The position numbers and the translations under genes are program-made. Shown piece after piece: positions 22,601 to 36,320 of a stretch of 64,000 nucleotides of DNA. Origin of the DNA: Haemonchus contortus (lineage: Eukaryota; Nematoda; Chromadorea; Rhabditida; Trichostrongylidae); NCBI GenBank assembly GCA_000469685.2, contig LS997566.1, positions 36,496,420 through 36,560,419 on the forward strand, read 5' to 3'. The notes under the pieces were generated by a model. The model worked only from the letters and a program-made list of their open reading frames with translations. It made no database searches and had not been told where the DNA came from. The first letter of the stretch is position 1. Each line of letters starts with the position of its first letter.

Positions 22601-25600
22601 TCAAAGAGTTTAGACTAAATAACATGAACGATACTGACATAATGTGAATATTAACTTCATAAGAATAATGAAAAAGTTGCTGAAACGTATTTCAATTGCT
22701 CTCAAGATCCCCTAAGGAACTTGCACGCGCCCATTCTACGCACCAGTTCATAAGAGTAGCTGTCAGTACCCTTCTAACTCTCATGGTAATTAGTTCTACC
22801 ACTGCTATCTGGTTACTTGTCGAAAACTCCCCCTACCAAAAATTTTTTTGCTAGTTATGTACAGCATTGCCTGTTTTAGAACCGGTTTCATCGACTGATC
22901 ATCAAAACCTCATCCTTTATCTGATCTGAAACCTGTTGCCAAAAAAAAGTTGTTCATTTTGACAAATGTTGATTGAATACGTCCCTAATTTGGCATATCT
23001 ACATCTCAATCGATCATTCATCAGCTATGATACATTGCCAGCATAAAACAAAGTCGTGTGACAAATTACCGAACGTATTCTGGTCGAACAACGTCATGTC
23101 TAAAGAAATGGTGTACTCACCATGGCTCCGTCTATCTGGCGCCTAACCCACTACTATAAATGGTGCGTCCGCTGTGGGACCCACCCACTCCCTGATCCCC
23201 AATGGATCAATAAGTTGACCTGTACGCTCCATGTAAACAAGTTAGAAAGATTGAAATGAGATTTCACTCACATGTCGTTACATGTTCCAATATGTGGAGA
23301 GGAATCTGACGCTCCTGTGACTAAACACGTTATGACTTGTACTAATTTTGGCTCCGCCCCTTCAACACAAGCTATGCCAAGCTCTCCCAGGCAATACCTT
23401 CAGCCTCCATCTTTGCTCTAATCAGTATGGGATTTATTTGGAACTGGTTATCCTTGGGCATCATTACAGTCGATTTTTCATTTCGCTTACTGTCGCGTTT
23501 TGTCGCTGATTGTCGCTGACTATAGCTGATCAAATGGTCTTTGAGAGGTCTTGAATGGAACTTTGACCATTACCGTATCTCATGATCTCACCTTTTTTTT
23601 CAGCTTTTTCATTTCCGTTTTTTTCGTTCCATAGTCGTTTTGAGCTGGTCAGCGGTGGACCAGTCCTACGAGCCCTTCCTGTCGCAATTAATTTTCGATT
23701 TTTGCTCGACCACCTCAACAAACACCCCGTTCCCCGTGAACAACTGACATCCGTTTCATTGTTCGGGCTACTGCCCCCACCTTTGGCTTTTCTCCTGCAT
23801 GCTAGGACATTCTAGATTTGTATTAGTAATTGTTGAAGCAGTAACTAGGCTGAGGGCAAGCTCCGCCCATTGGTGGCGGATCTACACAGCTTCTTGTAAC
23901 TGGCTCCGATTTGACATCATGACTTATTAGTTCATATGAATGCCACTTGAAGTAGTAATTTCCGTCAGCTGGTCTCATAATCCTGAGCTGCTGCCACCAC
24001 TTGGAGCCAAAATATGTTCTGTTCATTACTCCTCATCTTAGCCAGTTGGTGAACCTCGAACCTGCCTCGAACCGGCCATCCTTTGAGTACTAGCCTCCAA
24101 TATATCAATTATATACAAATAGCGCTGATAAATAGTTTCCATATCCATAGCACCACTGGTATCTTCACCCAACATTGGGACAATTCAGCGTAGCTCTGAA
24201 GTGAACTGCATCGCACTCTCGACCATTACGCTAAAACCTCTTCCAAATCACCAAATGGACAATAGCCTTGCTTGAAGAATTCACTTTTCGGCTCAATCCA
24301 GTTATTATTTTTTGATGAACTGCTATTAAATATGCAAATAATATCAGAAGAATAATGTAATATTAGATATTAGCCTTATATTGTACATACTGATATCATA
24401 TAGAGTAAATTAATACTAGGTTGTAATTTTATTTAACTCATGGCTTGACTCATCTGATGGTCCAACAAGCCACTGCATGGAAATTTTTCAAATCCCCCTT
24501 ACTTCCAAATGAATGTTTAGCGCATGGCGTAGTCTTGTTTCATCCTTCACCCCCTATGAGCTATAGTGTGGTAGTCTGACGAAGCTGAGCTCGGACTAGG
24601 ACGCTTTGAAAGGGGAAGAATCAGAGAAGAACAACGAGCACCTCTTTCTAAACTGGGCCCTATGCCGTATGATACTGCTCATTGTCCAGGGGCGTGAGAT
24701 GATACCCCGTTGATCGCTGTCTCTTCAATGACGCAAAAGCTATTTTAGCATTGATCAGAGGCGCTGAAGCAGCGATTTTTGAAGTACTGTTTCTAATCGA
24801 TTATTGATTATCCTACAAACCTTTTCTGCTGTATCACTCGCTGATTTTCAATCATCTATCGCTTCTTCTTTCGCTTTTTTCGATCGCTATTATTTCGGAT
24901 ATTCCTACCCGCAACTTGAACAAGTAACTATGCGGGATCCTTTCAGATAGTTGCCTTTCAAAAAACAAAAACGTTACCGTACCTCATCACGGTCATCGAT
25001 TCACTGCCGAACCTGATTCGAACGACATTTACTGCCATTCATCATACAAGGAGAGATACGGTGCCGTTTTGCCGTCGTCGTCATTTTCTAGCTTAGCTTA
25101 GAAACACCAAAATAGGTATGAATTCTATTTTCCTTCATTTTTGAGTTTTATTCTGACTTGAGTTGTTCTAATTTTCATCATAAATTTGTCATCAGCTTTA
25201 TCTCCTTCTATTGATATTTCCATGCACTTAATTTATTTTATTTATTTTAAAATGTATTGATTAATTAAAGTAGTAGCCGAACTTATGATGCAGAATAGTG
25301 CGTTAGTGTTTATGTTTTGAATAGTGTGTTTTGAAAAGTACAGGAAATATACATAGGAAAAGTAGGGAGTTGTACGAGCGATGGTACGAAATGTATGAAG
25401 AGAAATCTCAATCGAGTGAAATCGCGTAAGGACCTAAGTACAAAAAGACAAAATTGAATTTCTCTTTGGCCCTGGGTCGCAACTATGTAGTTGTTTGGAT
25501 TTTCAACAAGTTTGCTCTATTGTGAATGGCGCAACACCTACAATGTCGTTGAAACACGTCCATCTATGGGTGTAGACTTGATGGGGTCGTTTTTCGATCT

Positions 25601-28600
25601 GACAAAGCCGCAGATGGTATATGTACTTTGGGACTACAGGTACATTCTAGTATGGCTACAGGCACTATTTTGTAGTCTGCAATTTGTATTTCCCTGCGTC
25701 ACACTAAATGTCCACACCCATCAATAATTACCGTAACCACTTCATTATATATGTATTATATAATACCTGTAGATGACATAACAAAATGGAAATAAGGAAG
25801 TAGGGGGAAACTTTTTTGCTCAAATATTATTTAAAGCAAGCCTTTTTTGAACCCAATACTCATATTCATTTATTGAGCGCCATCATTTGATGAGGCAAGT
25901 TGCAGCCTAAAAATCAGTTCTCAAGGTGAAAAATTAAATAGAGAAAATCAGAATTCGATGGATTTACGAATTTTAATGATTCTGTTGTTTTGTTGAAGAT
26001 CTGTTCAATTTTGATCTTTATAACATATCCCTGACTGATTAACGTTATCTCTAACAACAACTGATCCCTTTTTCACCGCAAACACAATCGCTATCACCTA
26101 ATCAAAAAGCTTATCAGTTGCGGATTTGGGGGGCATTTCCAATGTCGAGGCGGCGCACCCTCTGCTTTCGCTGACTTTTCGAATGTTAGCGTTTTCTTGT
26201 TCATTTTTTACTTATCATTAGTGGTGAAAAGTGAAGTTTAACTATACCTCTCACCCGTTTTCATTAGCTTTTTGGCATCCTTTCTCAAACTGGAGAGGGC
26301 TCTCGCTTCCTCATGCGCTTACGACATATTCCACACCCATGAGTCCTCACTATGGACGTAGATCAAGTTCATTGGTTGACAAATTTGTACCTATTTATTA
26401 TCTATCTATTGTAAGGAAATCGCTCGAAATCAATTGAGGTGCCATCTTGAAGCCTTTCCTCAACCTGTATACATCACTCAAACTTTCCTACTGCTACGCA
26501 CTGTATCCAGCTCCGAGGATCGAAGTAGCTATGAGATTGTCTCGCTCGGCATCCCCATAAAAAATCTTTATTACAAGTCACTACCGATTGTCAAAAGAAA
26601 ACGCGAGTAAAGCGTATCGGGAGGGTTTGAGAAGGTCACTCCTAAACCTTACAGGTATTCGAGTCTCATATAAGTAAGGTAGATGCGTGGCGCATTCAAA
26701 AAAAGCCTCAAGTACTTCATCACCCTGGATAACTGTACAATAAGGATTGTAAGGAACCCATCCAAAGTTAAGCCAGAACTTAAGTGATGGCGTATTTGAA
26801 AACCAGACTCGAAACCTGAATTTTTTGATGAATCCGGAGTTTATATTATAGTCTGAACGTATGGCCCATTCTCAGAAATATTCAAGTGTGTCGTGACACT
26901 CAACGGCTGAAGAAAAGTCTCCTATCCAGCGATCTATCTCAATTCCGCTTTTAATAAAAGTGCATGGCGTACTCGAGGGATTCAAGCACGTGGTAGCAAG
27001 CCTCGTACATTTTGTATTTATAGATCGTAGGCGGGATGCATATCACCTCTATGAAATCTTCGAGCATTTCAACAATTTCTGTGACCAAACCACGTCCCCC
27101 TTCCCTTCCAACCAAGGCCAGAAAATTTGCTACGGTGAACTTGGGAAGGGCACAGCGTCACCGCCAAATAAACAAAAGGATGCGTACCAGTCTCAGTTGA
27201 AGTTGTCAGGAGGAAGCCATCGAATTCTATTCAACGAATGGGAGCCGGATGCAATTGAATAATATAAACGTAATAGCCCTGTTTTTCAATCGACACTACC
27301 CCATAAATGGCTTGACTGGAGTGGGATGTTCATTTTGTTCAACTGTTCAACCGCTAACGTCCTTTGTATATTGCACCTGCTCAGCCTTTATAACATCCAG
27401 ATTACAGTCATGAATCTATCATTGCCACAATTCCCTACTATTTTCCAATCAGCTCCAAATTTATGGCGGTGTTGAAGGAGAACAGGTGTGGGGAAACGAA
27501 AGCTGAAGAACGGGAATCCACACCGTTTTCGGAGGTTCTCCCTGTGACTCCGAATAGCCTAACAAACATCTCGACCACGTTTCAATTGAAACTACGGCCA
27601 TGAAGTATAGCCCTATAGCAAGAAGCGCCCGATAGGAGGCAAGGTTTACATCCACTGCTTTTAAGCAATCGCGAACAATCAGGGAGGAAGCCACTGAATC
27701 AGAAAATCCTTCATATATTCTTAAGGGTACAGTAGCTTCCCACAACCAGTTTGCACGAAGTTCGCTAAACGAATAAAAGAGCAATTAGGGGTGTTTAATC
27801 TGTTTTATGCGTGCCATGCTCTACACATCAATTGGAAAATGTACGAGGAATTCCAAGGGTGCTCAGTTGCCACGATTGGCAACCAATTCGGTCTACACGA
27901 TGGGAACCAACCGACGTAAAGACCCTTCCTGCCAAATGGATGTTTTAACAGTTACGACAGCTATCGACTCCGAGAGTGACTTGAACCCAAACCCGCCTTC
28001 TATGTGGCCTGAGACTTTACCTCGAGCCCTCTTGACCAAGTCGTACCAATAACCCGACGGAATGCAGGCATTCCCAAATTCTGGTAGATTCTGTTGACAA
28101 CTTTTATATGGTGAAACTGACGACTCCAATACCTCTCAAGGCCAGCAGTAGTTCTCGCTGAACCACCAGATGATAGGGCAATGCGTCGTTCTGAACTAAA
28201 TGGTCCAGGAACTGAGTCCACCCACTACAGCCCTGAGCACATCCGTTATCCAAGGTTGCTAATTTGGCAACATAACTGATTGAACGGATAAAAGCGAGAA
28301 CAAATTGGAAGAGGGAAACCTAAGGAGGTCCCTGTATGAGATGGACAGTCAGATGCTCACTGCTCAGATGTCACTCGATTGTGTACGATCATGAAGAGAT
28401 GGTCAACGTGGGCCACCCAGCTCCTCTCTGTAAACTTTGGAGGAAATTTGGCTTAGTAATGGGCGCAAAAGAGAAAACCCAAACCGGTACATGTTAGACG
28501 GCTCATCAACGGGAAACCTCTAGCAAATGGTTGGTGAGGATATCGTATTTCGCTGGCAGTTTACCTATGCGCAGTTGTTCAAAGTATACAGCACCGTTGC

Positions 28601-31600
28601 TACTGTATACCGCCGATCCTATTTCTCACCAGCTCTGGTCGTGCCAGTACCCTCTTTGCTAGCCTTGGCCATTTGCCAGCATTCGGTTGAGCTGTTTTCA
28701 GCAGAGAGGGAGGGAGAGGAGCAGAAGCTCCTCTGTTTCCGTCTCTGCTTCCATTTCGTTCCCTGTTGCTTATCATATCCTCTTGCATACATGACTATGA
28801 AAATCAGTAGAACTCGAAAGAGGGAATCGATCAAGAGAGAGTAAGATTGCTCTATCTCAGTTGAGCGAAACTCTAATAGGGTAGCATTCTAGCATGGACA
28901 CCTGAGGGGATCGCGAGCATTGACCTAATTTAGACGTGTCCATTCTAGCTGGTTACTCTTGACTCATGCTCATGTAACTTCCACCCGTTATACTCCCAAC
29001 CAGCAGTACCGCAACTTTTCAGCAAGAACTTTATGAAGTAGCCCTTCGCCTGTTTTAAAAATTCTCAAAGGGAACTCTGCGATAGTTCTTTTCCGGTTAT
29101 ACAGAGAGACGATGAAGGAAATTTCTTCAGCGATGAAGCGAGCGAAAAAGTGCAGTTGCCTGACATTTTCTATCTGGCTTTTATCGTGTTTGCAAAATAC
29201 CCATATTGAACATAGAAGGTTTACTAGAAGAAGGGAATAAGAATCTCATATTATTACAAGTTTTAAGAATATAGGGCTGAAAACGGCCAAGGTGCAATTT
29301 TATCCTTAGATTATGATATGCTAATAATGAATAATGACACTAGCCTCCTTAAAAACAAAACTTAAAGTCCTCCCTTGTCAAGGAGCATCCGATACCAAAG
29401 AATTGGGCATGCAATTCTTGATAGGCTACCCTTGTTACTTCTCAAGCTAGCTGTTTAACTTTACTTTGCTTCACTTTATTTAATTTGTGGAACATGACTA
29501 TCAGGTGAATTAGTGTTGGAAGCCTTGTTCTCTCAACTTATCCAGCCATTTTATGGGGGCTGATAGCCGTTCGCCAAGGATGATCACAATTAGCGTTGAT
29601 AATAGTTAGCTCCTGGAGCCCGTTGCTATACTAGATAAAAATCAAATGCATTGTGTTTTCAGAAAGACTTTAACCTAACATCCCTCATTACTCTTGGAGG
29701 GGGTGTGGTCAATGGGTGAACGGATTAGTCTATGGGCGTTTTTTTCAGAAGAGGTTATAGTTTTTCTATCACAGAAGGAAATCCCCATTCTATTGTATCT
29801 CATTGATTCTCTAGAGCATTATCTACCTCCAGAAGTGTTTTAGGTTACTTAAGTAAACGTCCGACACCAGATGAGACTAAGCTCGTACCTAGGGTTCCCA
29901 CACGCTGCCCTTTCACACTACTCTACGAAATTCCACAAAAAAGTCACATTCGTGACTGAAGCCTATTAAAAACCCAAAACGACTGCGTGTGTGGCAGTGC
30001 CCTGCCCAATTGAGCTTGCCTATCTATCACATCCATTCAGACCGTCACAATATTGACAGCCATTGAAAACCAGTTTCGAGTATTAAGGATAATCCCTCTA
30101 ATGGCCGAATCGCATCACTACCCACTTCTGCGTGGGTTCAACCCACTTGTAGTTCTATCGATTTTTTATTACTAAAAAACTTTTTTTCTGCACTCCTATC
30201 TATTCCGAGGTTAGGAAATCACATTGTGATTGAAGGCAAAAATAAGTATACACCATGCTCCCAATCGACAGAAGATTCCCTGAAGTTATTAAATTTGAAC
30301 CGGGATTGGATTAGGATTGCCTCACACCTTGATCTCTTTGCTTGTTTTGCCTTATTAAGTTCGCTAGGAGTATATATCTTTTGTCAATTGGCGCATTAAT
30401 GAACAAGAATACAGAGAAATAAATAAATTAATAAATAAATAAGTTGTACATGAGCACTACCCTGGTTTACTACATCCTGTTGCTGTGCACTACTTCGAGG
30501 CGTGTTTGAAATATTCGTCGGAGCAGGGTTACGGCGGGACCCTGTACCACTTCCCATGATAAAAGAACCCAAAGTGCCTCAGTTCATGGTGGAACGGTGC
30601 CCTCTCTGAACGATAGGAAAGCCTTAGTAAGCCCTTCCTGCGAAACAAAACACAACAATGATCATTCCTTGTTCCGCCTCAGCCCCTTTTTGAATAATTA
30701 AATAAAAAATAAATAAGTTGACCATAAAATGGTGTAGGATAACAGTCAATGTCAGATGTCAATGTCCCTCCCAGATAAATCTAGTGACAATAGCTGAGTC
30801 TAGCCAATTTATACCTCAAGTAACTGGGAGACATTCACTTTACGGACCCCCGAGGAGGGTGTAGAACTCACTGCCTCAAGTCTTTTTTTAACCCTTGAAA
30901 TGTCGGGTACTGGGCCCATCGGTTTTGAAGATCACCTCCTTCAAATGGTAATGAGCTCTAGGAGACACCGGTCGTAGTCTGGCCGGCCAGCTTTCCATCA
31001 CCAGCCAACTAAACGACATTTAAACTAACAAATCAATTGAATCCCACAAAAAATCAATCGATACGTGACTAACTTTTTCGACTAATTATTGTACTACTAT
31101 AGTGCTATCGATTTTCTCTATTCGAACGGATGTTTTGCCATAATTCATCGTTGCTGTTATCGGCCCGCCCTGTATGAATCGTTCCGTTCTTGGGCTTCCC
31201 GTCGAATTGATATAAATCTGTATTTTTGTACTACTACTCGTTTCCACTGTAAAAATTATTGAACACTTTTTCTGCGAAAAAAGTTATTAAGAATAGTTTT
31301 TACCTGATGGTAAGACTTAATCTCCAAGTTGATACTTTGTAGTATAGTCAAATTCCTACGAGTAGTTGTGGAAATGTAGATTTTTCTTGCAGGATATTGT
31401 CTTTGCCTTAGATGACCTAATATGTTTACCGTTTCTGAGAATGATATTTTTTCACAGTAAAGGGCTGAGGAAATGAAGAGTTTCTGAATAGGCCATGCTT
31501 CCGTGCTTGATGTCGAGTCATCAGAATATTGGAAAGCATAATTTAACAACAAACTCAGAAATGTCTGTCTTAGCACCAGTCAACGTAAAAACCACAAAGG

Positions 31601-34600
31601 TTGCCAGTCACTTCCTCCCAAATAAATAGTTGGAATACGTCATGAGTTCTACTTCCATGGACGGTCAGGCTGATGAATGCCCAACAGCAGAAGCGATTTC
31701 AAAGACAAATGTATCGAAGCAGTAAACTGATTCGATGTGACCACGATTTCAGACAGGTGGCTCTCAAAAAAGGCCCTACTTATATATGGACCATACAATT
31801 TCATACGTAGAGGGTATGGGCATAATGCAGCTTATAGTAGGCAATATCGACACCATAAGGGTTATGAAAAATTTTTTTTACGTGGCTTGCTCGCTGACCG
31901 ACTAACGGAAAACCTTTCAACAATTAGTTCCACTCAATCGCTCGCATTCGAAACTCCTCATTCGGTTGTAAAATGAAGAAATCTCATTTTTACGGATACT
32001 TGAAACCGTCTTCTTACGCTCAGCTACACCTATTAGGCTATTACTCATGGCTATGACGAACTCCGCGGGAATGATCACTTCTCTAAAATGTGCGTCACGC
32101 TGTTGATGTCGGTTGTAGGCGCACTTGAATACTGTTTGCTCCTTGAAATTCTTTAATTTGAAAAGTGGATGAGAAAGGCAGCGCCGGGCTATATTCCCGA
32201 ACGATCTCAGCCGTCTGGAAAATGCTACATACGTGACGCTTTTGACATTTGCGCCATCATCGTCTGATTCCAGCCTTCAACTCAGAGGTCTTTTTTCCGT
32301 CAGAACGCGTGAACTAATCAGACGATAGCACTGAGCACGTGTAGTTCCCTACAAAAAAGATCTTCTACAATTCTCATTTGTAGCTACTAATTTCACCCAA
32401 GGGTGCCGAGAGTGCCCGTTTCCTTTCAATAGGAGATCGTAGAGTGGTCTCGCCCATACTCCTGATGAAGTCAGTACCTTCAAGTCAAGAGTACTATCGT
32501 GAATTTTCGTGGTTTCCCTCGAACCATAGAATCCGCTCCCACTCCTCTTAGGCGTTACTCCTATGTCAGTGCGAGGACCGCTGTTCCCTTGGGTTTTCCC
32601 CCTTTCTCCTTTCGAGCATCTTCTGCCGCCACCTTGACTTCGGTGGAGCAGATTCTAGTCTTCCTTAGACGTACCTCTACCTTTTCTTCTGTGGGGTGAC
32701 ACCTTCCTACCTGCCAGCTCGCAGAGTACAGCATCGTGGGGATTACCACTGACACGCACAACTCCCCATCAGGCGTCATGGAGCTCCATCGATTTGAGGG
32801 GATAACAAAAGGATCTCCCAATAGAATGAAATCCTTCGTTAGAATTTAAAATGCAAACTAAAATCGTTCGCTATTCGCTCATTTTCTATTCATCTCATTC
32901 AAAATCGCGCCTCTCACGATAGCCCCGTAAACCACCTGACCTTCATCGGCGCATCGTCTTCACTCAATAGAATGACTAGAGTTCACCTTCAATCATTGAA
33001 TGAACCACTATTTACTCAGTTGTTCACCATCACATTCTAAAGGCTGCCTAGAATTCTGTTCAACACCTTGACTATTCCAATATTTACTATCTAGCCAGAC
33101 TAGTTATATTTTATTTCATTCTCCTATGTTTCCACAATTCTCTTTGAAATTTAACTGTGTGGCGTATCCCGAGAAGATAGAAAAAAAACTGGTTGCGCCA
33201 TGCCTTTTATGTTTAATAATGATGTGAAATCTCACGAAATCCCACTTTTGGTCTTACCTTAAAGCCGTGATTTGGTACTAATTTATACTCTAAGCAGTAT
33301 AGGGGTGTTATAGCCGAACTGCTCCGTTAGGTCGACTTCAGAATCATCTGTCGTCTCCGGGGAGTTGAAAGTGGCTCGGAGATTCCTGACCTGCAGATCA
33401 ATTCTCCATACGCTCCAGACCAGTTACAACAATTTCCAGAAACGTAAATACAGAAGTTCCCAGCCAAGTGACCGCTCTAAGGTTCCTTTCTGGTCTCGTC
33501 AGCTTCAACGTCACCAGTTGTCTGATAGAGCAATAAGGGACGAAAAATTCTGGGCCCGGTCGCTTACTTGGCTTGGGCCTTTTTCATTTGGGTGTGTGAA
33601 AATCGTTACAGATGGTGTAGTGTGCTCAAGCGCTTGGTCGGGTCGGCTAAGGATCAAGAGCCGCTGAAGTTTTTGAAGTTTTCGAAGACGACCACTTGTT
33701 CGAGGCGTCAACCGAATAGAGCAGTTCTATATGAAAAACCTGAACGAACCATCAAAATGAACCGATATGAAATAGCCACTAGCCTAATTAGGCTTCTCCT
33801 GTTATGAGAATAGACTGAAGAAAGCGGCCATATTCGGATGCGCCATGCACCTTACGCCAATCATAATCACCGATTCTGACCTCTCTATCAATTTTTCTAT
33901 TTAACCAAAACTGATATCCTCTCCGATACCCAATGATAACAACAGGATATGAACAGCTCAGTTGGTTCGAACGGGGCCCGATGCATAATTGCATTCTTGG
34001 AAGTAAACGTCTTGGTACCTTCCCGTAACTGTTATATAGCAACTTTTCGGTAACTTAGTGAAAAGTGGACACAGAGATGCGATCGAACGCCTCTATAACT
34101 TCGTCTATATACTTGTCATAATGGCTAACGCAGGCGAAACTAGTTTCAAGTTGACTACCCCTCACTTAAAAGTTTCCTTCGAACAACGAGTGTGACTCAT
34201 TTTTGTTCACACTATTCATAGCACTCCTCTTTCTCGCTTCGAAACTTAAGTATCCAAGCATTCACCATTTACTATGTGAAATGTACATTTGAGAGCGAAT
34301 ACAGTAAGTAAGCATGACTTTTTGCCGTTCACTTTGAACAAATTAATTTTTGCCTTGGAATGAGTGAGCTTCACCAACTCTGATTTGGATTGTAGTAGGG
34401 TCAAAGTAGCTGACTAAAAACTATGACATAACCTGAATTCGGGGCGCACTTCCACGCATATACCACCGCTATAATCTTTGAAAAAAATGGCATCGCAAAA
34501 ATACTACGAGGTGCGCCATGCATTTAGTCTCCACGTGGGAAATTCGAATCGTTCGGTAGCTATTTCATTGCGTTCCGGTTAACTTGCCAGATTTATTCGA

Positions 34601-36150
34601 GACTTTATTAGTGCTTCCTCCTACAACCGAATAGACAGGGAGCAGCAAATTCACTCCAGGGGTCAGTGGCACAAGTCAGAATTTCCATGGATCGTCTTGC
34701 GCGAAAGTGAAGCCACCTCTTCACCAGTTGCCTCTCTGGTGTGCATCCACCATCCGTATATTTCGGGCCCCTCAGGGCCCCTTTCATTTTGCACTATCTT
34801 TTATTGATCGATGGCGGTGGACGGCGTCAGAAGCTTTATGAGTTTTGTGCTTTGACAGATGACTTATGCAGTCAAACTGAAAATGGCTGGAAGAACACGT
34901 TCCGAAAATCAGCTCCTCAGCTCCATGCAGGGGCAGGGAACTCGTCACCCTTGAGAACAGGAGTTATGCATGTCGATCTATGCGGGGTCACAGGGCTTGG
35001 ACATATTACTCCTGATGACATTGCAAGTACAGTGACAAGAGATGGCGAAAGGAGGGGCTCACCTTCACAGCTGAGCGAACTGCCAACTGCGTAAGTGGGT
35101 GGGTGTATCGCTACAACTGTGACACAGTTCAGACAGTAGCGAAGCATCTATGACAGCCTATCAGTGAGGGCTTCGATGGGAAGGGGTGTTTGAACGAGCT
35201 TCGAGCATTCTTATATAACCTCCTTCCCGAGGCGTTCCGGCCACTACCTGGTATTAGCATTGATCAATCCCGTTTGTGAAGGATGCCCCGCAAACGACTT
35301 CAATTCAGAGTTGTAATGGCGTTTTGAATGGTCTATAACAATTAGTTGCTGTGGCCAACAGATGAACTAGCCAGTTTTTTCTAATCCCCAGACAAGTTTG
35401 ACTACAGTTAGCCGGCCTCAAAGGTATGGAAGGGTTGAGCTGTATCAAACGGGGTGTCGATTCGTGGGCTATGTACGGGCGGAGGTGGTATAGTGCGCCC
35501 CTCGGTACTACACCAACTCCGCCCACCACCAAACGTACTAAAAACGCTTCCAACTGACTCATAGACCCGAATGGAAAGAGTTTTAGAGGCCAATGACAAA
35601 ATGATCTTAAATCGCTCATTTTCATCATTGCTGCATGCATTATCGGAAGCGGTTGCTACTATGACCGTAAAAAAGGAATAATTCTCCCCCCCCCCCCCTA
35701 CACCACCGATGGATTTTTTCTGATACTTAGCTGTCCTCATGTTATCCTCTATCTGTTTTTTCATTATGATGGCCCCGTTTCAGGGAACCTGTCAATGTGT
35801 GCATCCATTCTAACATCCACCACATGAATATAAATTTCAACCAACAAACAAATAAACAAAAACACTAAACCGCAATTTCCTGGTACAATATTGATTTGAT
35901 GATCGTCCATTCAGTGAAAAACATTGAGAGCTATAAATGTTCTATGCTATCGTTAAGACATTTGAACTTTCGACATTCATTACATTTCAGATAAGGAATC
36001 AAGCCGATCACTCGGCCTCTACATTGCACCAACTAGGAAACTATTTTCGCCCACACAGTTTAGGATTTTTTAAATTAAGGTTTGTTTCTATACTTTCATT
36101 ATTTTTTTTCACCACAGCAACGTTCTAAGGACCGTGTACCACGTACTTAT
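22601..36150. other. 13.5 kb gene-free region
   Basis: I found no exon that I can support on either strand. The region holds short SINE-tail relics (for example 24,521, 26,681, 26,961, 33,156, 33,194, 33,840, 34,512), a possible eroded MITE segment around 25,480-25,640, and a 55 bp SINE-head palindrome at 35,474-35,530. Open frames at 27,461-27,784 (-), 32,561-32,821 (-) and 34,741-35,094 (+) show no motif I recognise. Real short exons could be hidden here; I would not see them without a comparison. Confidence 0.4.
35474..35530. repeat. Palindrome made of two SINE heads
   Basis: GGGCGGAGGTGGTATAGTGC is followed within 15 bases by its near reverse complement (TACACCAACTCCGCCC). The arms correspond to the first 20 or so bases of the SINE, including the box-A region. 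No SINE body is attached on either side. Confidence 0.6.
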
Positions 36151-36313
36151 TCAACATTTACGGGGCTTTCCCAACCGGCGCTGAGGCTACCAGCATGGGT
36201 CGCGAGCGGTCGCGGCGCGTCAGTAGCCAATAGCTGCGTCGCGCGATGGAAATATGCAATATTGAACCATAGGCAATCCTGATGAGTACTAATGTGCCCA
36301 ATATTATGTTTTC
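36150..36313 (+). promoter_or_regulatory. GC-rich region upstream of gene at 36,321
   Basis: A locally GC-rich, CpG-containing block (GGTCGCGAGCGGTCGCGGCG at about 36,197 onwards, then AGCCAATAGCTGCG) stands out from the AT-rich surroundings just before the predicted first exon. It contains a CCAAT-like box. A promoter role is an inference from position and composition. Confidence 0.35.
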
Positions 36314-36315
36314 AG
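36314..36315 (+). other. Predicted trans-splice acceptor
   Basis: TATGTTTTCAG ends five bases before the ATG at 36,321. A strong 3' splice site this close to the start, with no upstream exon in frame, is the usual layout of an SL trans-spliced nematode message. Confidence 0.6.
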
Positions 36316-36320
36316 AAGCG

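Noticed and set aside
27893..28221. Overlapping minus ORFs with non-random look
   Set aside because: No domain recognised and no intron borders; may be an unclassified repeat, but I cannot support a call.
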